A stretch of 64,000 bases of DNA, taken from positions 17,704,580-17,768,579 of the forward strand of contig NC_049991.1 in NCBI RefSeq assembly GCF_000003815.2, given 5' to 3'. Made by a program: the position numbers and the translations under genes. Positions within the stretch are counted from its first letter, which is position 1. Each line of letters opens with the position of its first letter. The notes beneath the pieces are model-generated. The model was not told where the DNA came from. It ran no database searches and saw nothing but the letters and a program-made list of their open reading frames with translations. Below, in pieces: positions 57,837 to 64,000 of the stretch. This DNA is from Branchiostoma floridae (taxonomy: Eukaryota; Chordata; Leptocardii; Amphioxiformes; Branchiostomatidae).

Positions 57837-60800
57837 AAAATAGGTTCTAGATCTGTGAGGATGTAGCATTACAGTTTGATACATGGCGTCTATTAATGAT
57901 ATGAATCTTATGTTATTCCAATCGCAAAATTAGAAACGGAATTATAAAGTAGACAATGTTGTTCCAATGATTCATTTCTAGCTTCGACTTATTGTTGCTG
58001 CATGGGAATGATGCTGTAACTGTCTCTATACTCTAAGCTGATTATCTGTTATATCATATGTTGGTTACACGCCCTTTCATTACTATAGTCAGGGGAGGTG
58101 TTTTATAAAATGGCGATGTAAAAAAAAATAGCAGGCTTATAAGAATGGAAGAAACTTTAAAGAAACAAGCGTAGGCGAGTCTAGATGTCTTATACTTCGA
58201 CTCACAAGCCAGAGTGATAAAGAAATATTGAATAAAACTAGTCAGCCAATTTTGTTTGCAATAGATGTTGATGTAATCTTACATTTGACGTACATTTCTA
58301 TGGAATTGTTTATCAACAAAACATCAGAAGGATAATGTTGCTTCAATGACTCGATGAGAGTGTAGCATTGGTCCATAGTTGCTGTAGGGAAGAAAAATGA
58401 TACATGTATACAGTGACTGTTTCGTTTCACTCTGAAATGATTGGCTAGGTCAAATGTTGTTGAACAATTGATTTACTTACAAGACGATGATGTCGAGGAA
58501 AAACCTACAGAGATTATAGAAAACGAGATGTCTAAAGAAATAAGCGTAGGCGAGCGTGCATATTTAGTGCATCCGGCTCTCAAGCAGGAATAAGAAAAAA
58601 ATGCTTGTAGAAAAATGCAATCAAATCAAACTCGTCTGTGAGATATGATGATGTAATAGTATTCCCACATTTTGATGTATATGTAACTGTATGCTAAAAA
58701 AAAATTAGGAGGACGACTTTGCTACAATGACTTGGTATATAATTTTGATTTATTGTTGCTGTATGATAAGAACTGTACATGTAGCTTGTATTCGTACTAT
58801 CAACTGAAGCTGAATACCATCCACTTATATCGCTCTAGTCAGGAAAGGTGTACATAGAACTTAAATGGTGAAGTGGAAAAACACACATTTCTGCATATGC
58901 ATATATGCGTGCTTGTTTATAAAACAATGAAAAGGTCAACGTTGCTCTAGTGATTTGATGTGTAGTTTCCTTTCTATTATTTCAGTATGGGAAGAAATGA
59001 TATAGTAACAATATTTTTGCTCTCAACTAATTTACTCTGTTAAGGTGCATTTTTTTTGTTATACTCCTTTTCTATTCAGCATGTTTGGCTTATGATTTGT
59101 ATGTAATTCATACGTGTAAAGAGCAATTCATAGGACACTGTCGTTCCAATTATTTGATGTGGATTTTTGCTCTATTGTTGCTATGTGGTAAAAAGGAGTG
59201 AAGCAGTATCTTTCATCAAAACCCATTGAACTGTAGCACTCTTAGTGTCACAACTTCTTATAGTGCTTAAGTAAGGGGCGGTGTCTGAAGCACTTAGACA
59301 TGATCATGTGAAAGATGTAGCAAGTTTACTAAGAGGAATGCATTCAAAGAAACATGGGTGCATGCGAATGCATATCTAATGCATCGGCTCACAAGCAAGA
59401 ATAATGGAGAACTTTTACCAAAAATGTAGTCGAATTATGAGATAAAGATGAAACCATTTCTGGGTTTTGATCAACGTTAATGCTATATAGAAGTGCTTAT
59501 TAAGGGCAAGATGTTGCTCCGACAATTTGATGTGCAGCTTTGCTTTATTATTGCTGTATGGAAATAAAAGATGTGAAGCAACTGCCATTTCATTGTCATC
59601 TTATTGGCTGTGTTATGTGATGGCAACTTCAGGCTCTCAACTTGAGAGTTCATAGCAGATTTTACTAATGTGGAGATAAAGAAAGCTTGTTCTATACAAC
59701 CTTAGTGATGCTAAATTTAGTCATCGTGCCTTAGACTAGAGTTAAAGGGTGTTAAATACGGTGGCACTGTATGTAGTGGTTGGGGCATGTGAGTAGTGGC
59801 TAATGACTCTATATCGTAATGAGATGCAAATATATGCACAGATTTTAGTTATTGAAACTAATTACTGGTTTTGATTTTATGCATAACTAAAAATTAAGAC
59901 TTAATCTTATGCACAACTAAGAACTTATTTATGCATACCTGAGGTCGACGACCTCTGGCCGAGCCCCATGACATATGGCCAATACTATGGTAGAGGTAGA
60001 AATGATTTTTATGATCTTGATGTCTACTTTTACCCCATGGTCTGAACATCTGTCATGATCCATTTACCTCATGGTGTCAACACCTGGCCCATGAGAAACG
60101 CGTGTCTATACGATTTTATCATCCTATGGTCTACACTTACCACATACCATCAACACATGGCACTGTGTGTGTGTGTGTATGTATGTGAATGGTCACTTAT
60201 TTCCCCATAAACCTCAGCATCCAGTTAAGCCTTCATTTTCTGCACCATTGCACTCGTAAGTTACAGAGGGGTTGCTATTCGGAAACCCCGGTACTGTTCA
60301 AAATTGTTGTTGCTGACTACAAGCGGGAATATATCACGGGTTAAAACAGTCCTTTGGATATTCTGTAGCCCCCATCAAGAAAAAGCAACACCTACTCGAC
60401 ATGAATATTTACATTATAAATGCACTACCGGACTTAAGCGGAATAGGATAGTTTTTCCCACTGTGACACAGACTGATTTTACGAAAAAAAATGCTGCCAT
60501 TTTATTTGACAACTTATCAAGAATATTACAAATATCCGGTCCCGCTGCCGAAATTCTCATTCTGCCGAGCTTCTAGACACTGAGAGCAGCGCCCGTGTCA
60601 TGCTGCAGACACACATTGTGTGCACGCCACGTGTCCTGGCAGTGAGCCCCTTTGTAAATGCATAAAAGAAAGGTATAGTCTCCTTTTTAAAATTCTTTTT
60701 GTAGAGAGTTCAAAGCTGTGCTTCTGCTGTTACGTGGCCTGTCTGTGCCTGTGTGTGAATAACTAAGTCTGGGAGTAAATTTATTTGAACAAATGAAACG

Positions 60801-61004
60801 AATGCACACAATCTTATCTTCAGTTGCTTAATCTTCTTAAATAAGAATAATATGCAATCTTGAAAACGACGATCATGATGACCTTATAATTACCTAAGAT
60901 TCGAGGTCCTATTTTGCACAGTGCACGTACTATGACTCAATAACATTTTGATTATGCATTGTATATGCAAATAATTCCCTACAGCCTCAGCACTTTTGTG
61001 CACT

Positions 61005-61200
61005 CTGGGAGACGGGATTTTTTGCAGATATTTCTAGGAGCGAAGCAAGTCTTTGGTCTACTTCGGGTGTGGCTCTCCTTCGACAAGCGGGGATCGAGCG
61101 TCGTTGACTGTCCAGCGAGTCCCTGATGAGAGACCTCGAGCTCAGAGCGGCAAGATCAGGATTCAAACCTTGACATCGTGATCCACTGCCACTGGACATC
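61005..61200 (-). repeat. SINE-like tRNA-derived fragment, inverted, opposite copy 1's gap
   Basis: On the - strand it reads a tRNA-like head with GGTTTGAATCCTGATC as B box and a SINE-like tail ending in GGAGAGCCACACCCGAAGTA. The corresponding region in copy 1 is unsequenced. Confidence 0.5.
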
Positions 61201-62986
61201 ATATCCACTACACGTCATAAAGTAAGACATTGACTCTTTTTGATGATTCATAATGAAATACAGATACTAATTGGATATTTAGAACAAAAATAATCAGAAA
61301 AACTTCAAATGTCTAAGTAAATAAAACATTGCCCATTTTTGGTGAACAGTGATAAGGGCTCTCATTAATTTCTATGTTAATCCTGATTTTATGTGTTTGC
61401 TGCTAGATACATTACTGTAGGTTGTCGTTTATGCAATTATGTTTTTCTTTTAATCTACAAAGTATCTATTCTGGAACTTGAATAAAAGAGGGGTTGGGAA
61501 ATGCTGAAAAATATACAGAAATGGAAACCAAGTACCATATAGTTTATGTTCATAAAGCATGTACATCTGTTGACGCCTTTTTAGGTGTAACGCCATCACA
61601 CTTTAATCTCCTAATTAGTCTACAAGTTGTTTTTACCGCCACAAACCTTCTGTGTGGCTCTGATACAAGAAGACTCTGCTGATCACAAATTTATTCATAA
61701 ACTCTCTCTACTTTCCCTAGTATATCAAAATAAACTAGAATTAGGTATTTTGCTCTGCTGGTGACATACCGTTTACAAAAACACTCTACTCTGCTAAACC
61801 CCCAGTAAAAATGCTTTTCTGCAAAATGAAAACCTGTTTCAGTGAAAACGTGCACCAAGAGCTTGTTTTAGATGAACAGTTATTTTTCATTATTGGTCGC
61901 TAGCATAACTTGTCTAATTCCTGTGACGAGAGCCAGACGAGGCACTGCAAGCGACAGGTTGGACACATAAAATTGAGAAGATGGCTGATAAGCAAACTTC
62001 TATAAACAGTCTCCAGTTACTAAAATGTGACAATTGTCTTAGTTCAATCAGCCATTGATTAGATCACACTGACTTATAGCATAATCCTGCGGATGACATC
62101 CTCTGGAGACCCCAAATTTGCGTGAGGGTGTCAAAAAAATCCAGCACGACATTATATGTAGGCATAGTGAACTGCACCAGTTTCGCATTGGAACGTGAGG
62201 CTGCGCGGTGCAGAAATTTTCTTTCAAACGTATCCTACACGTAACCGCTGGGAAAATGCCGACGAAATTGTGCTGGCAATAATCTATGGAAAATTTGCTA
62301 TCAATCTGTGGTCCGTATTTGTTTTCCAAAATGCGTAATAATAAGTGAGCTAAAAATCGGTAAAGTCGGAGATACGGTCGAAAAAACCCTACGTTCCGTC
62401 GCCGAAAACGCGGCACCGGCCCGCGCGCGGCGCGGTTGGAAATGCCTCTTTTCAACTCAAAAGCCGGCGGACTTCCCGTTCGACTATATAAACTTCTGGG
62501 AATTATATCATGTGAAAGGGGAAAGATCAAGGTTCACGACGGTGATTGTGCAATTTTCATAGCTTGTGGCACACTGAAATGGCGGGCCAGTGAAAAAAGT
62601 CGTCCAAAGTAAGTGCGATATTTTACTATTTATATAAATGTTGACAACAATGCACAAACACAGTAACAAATCTGGGTGCCTTGTGATTGTTTATGTTTGG
62701 TTTTTGTTTGATTATACGCGAGTTTAGGGTGCCGGGTTTAGTGATACATTTGAGCGGATTTTTGGGGCGTGCGGAAATGGCCCGCCGTAAGGCGGGGTGG
62801 GAGGGGGGAATTACGAGAGCACGCCTGCACGCGTCGCTATTTCATCGTATTATGGGATATTCTCCTACTAATTAGTTCTAGGGGCGGTATTTTATTATGT
62901 GAAAACCGTACCTTACTTTTAGAGTATATTAGACAGATTATTTTGGGCAATTCTACAACGCCAGTTTGCAAATAATTTGTCAAGTT

Positions 62987-63393
62987 TGGCATCGCGTGGC
63001 ACGATCGGGAGCGCGTTGGTCTCAGGCCCGAGAGGTCCCGGGTTCAAATCCGCTTGCCGTGTCACCGATCTTGTGCCCTTGGGTAAGGCACTTTACACGA
63101 CTTTCCTCACCTAACTCAGGTGTAAATGAGTACATAGCTGCGGCTAGTGGCAGTGACAGGCCTTTGTTGTGGTGACAGGCCATAGGGGCATGTTCGGGCA
63201 TGACGCACCCGCCATGACACACGAGTCAGGGGTAGGAGGAACCCCTTGCATCCTTGGTCGGAAGTCCTCCTAGGAGATGGAAACTCCGAACAACAAAGCC
63301 AACGGTATGGTGGCTTTGAAAAGGCGTCTTTGACACCTGTTTCGCCATACCCTCCATATGTATATGGAGAATCTCAATAAAAAATAATAAAAA
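62987..63393 (+). repeat. full-length tRNA-derived SINE, absent from the other block copy
   Basis: A tRNA head (B box GGGTTCAAATCCG at about 63040), shared body (TTGTGCCCTTGGGTAAGGCA), a distinct 3' region and an AATAAAAAATAATAAAAAAA tail. AAGTT occurs at both edges (62982-62986 and 63394-63398). Copy 1 has an empty site at about 44768-44775. Confidence 0.88.
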
Positions 63394-63487
63394 AAGTTAT
63401 GTTATCATATTTCATCCCTTTCAGCCGGGAGTGGCAGTGCAGTGGTTATAACTATAGGAATGTTTTTTAGTTTTGATGTTTTTTAGT

Positions 63488-63736
63488 GGATGAAGAGGAC
63501 AGCCAGAAGAAATTCGCTGGGACATTGTTTACAGGCTGGATTAAAGTTTTAAACAAGAACTATCATGTGGCTACAGATGTTTTACTGAGGGATGACTGCA
63601 GTGTTGAAGAATTTTGTTAGCTTAGATTAAGAAATGAATCTGCTCTTCATTCTTGTCAAATCTGGAAACAGGAAGAATTACAATATTATCATTCAGTGCA
63701 CTTTATGACATATATCAGTTCCTGTCACTTGTCATA
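63488..63736 (+). pseudogene. copy-2 counterpart of the unrecognised exon-like ORF
   Basis: Homologous to 44904-45154 and almost identical, but TTTTATAAG is TTTTGTTAG here, giving an in-frame TAG at 63618-63620. If the copy-1 ORF is a gene, this copy is truncated. Confidence 0.4.
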
Positions 63737-64000
63737 GACTTAACACCGAGACATATGTTGTGTAATGTGATGCTTTTAGTCTAGCCAGATAATTAGCATA
63801 TCTTATTACTAATTAGTAGACATAGTTGAATCTCACTGTTAATTAATTTGTATCTAATTGCTGCATGCTGTTTGAATTCTAGAGAAAAAAAATATTGTTA
63901 CTTGTAGCCACACATGAAGGGTTTAATACTTTAAAGATATCTAATTAGCTTGTTTGTTAATTAAAATCAGGTAGTTTAATTAATGTATGTATATGCAGGT

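Larger units (their letters stand above)
57178..64000 (+). repeat. segmental duplication, copy 2 (runs off the window)
   Basis: Collinear with 38770-45415. Differences include about 40 bp extra at 57251-57293, complete sequence across copy 1's gap (60774-61253), a 407-bp SINE insertion (62987-63393), and a stop (TAG 63618-63620) in the ORF that is open in copy 1. Confidence 0.93.

Noticed and set aside
1-64000. CRISPR arrays, operons, phage or plasmid genes
   Set aside because: No direct-repeat/spacer structure and no prokaryotic gene organisation; genes are split by spliceosomal introns.

Overview
The window looks like a draft-assembly scaffold from a cephalochordate (amphioxus, Branchiostoma-like). 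This rests on metazoan split genes with GT-AG introns, a lineage-specific mix of tRNA-derived SINEs, MITEs and minisatellites, intron-poor LRR receptors, and type II membrane EGF/C-type-lectin genes. Three runs of N are present: 37198-37297, 42395-43043 and 49237-49336. No prokaryotic, plastid or viral gene organisation is seen.

Layout. (1) 1-2441, + strand: last exon of a Ly6/uPAR-type three-finger membrane protein, preceded by intron with two SINEs. (2) 7029-10580, - strand: an intronless LRR receptor whose cytoplasmic tail carries 17 tandem repeats with kinase-type sites; the DNA is a coding minisatellite. (3) 12293-14846 and 15731-19079, - strand: two tandem TNF-superfamily ligand genes, each predicted at 281 aa, differing by one intron. 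(4) 20253-31086, - strand: complete 13-exon DDX47 (Rrp3-type DEAD-box helicase, 452 aa), with introns full of mobile elements. (5) 31970-32203, + strand: first coding exon of an EF-hand (Rab11-FIP3/4-like) gene, head-to-head with DDX47. (6) 37298-38510: a 93-94 bp satellite next to a gap. (7) 38770-45415 and 57178-64000: two direct copies of a block of at least 6.6 kb, off-window at the right. (8) 46807-56518, + strand: a type II transmembrane protein with a long cytoplasmic tail, an array of calcium-binding-type EGF exons and a C-terminal QPD/WND C-type lectin domain, lying between the two block copies.

The genes do not form a pathway. Four of them (Ly6-like, LRR receptor, TNF ligands, EGF-lectin) are cell-surface or immune-type proteins, while DDX47 is a housekeeping rRNA-processing helicase. 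The recurring theme is exon-scale duplication and decay. Acceptor-plus-half-exon units are tandemly duplicated in both the second TNF gene and DDX47. The EGF array holds a nonsense exon, an inverted fragment, a decayed exon and an exon enlarged in frame by a retroelement tail. Exon joins were read by eye from splice signals and reading phase; no transcript data were available.
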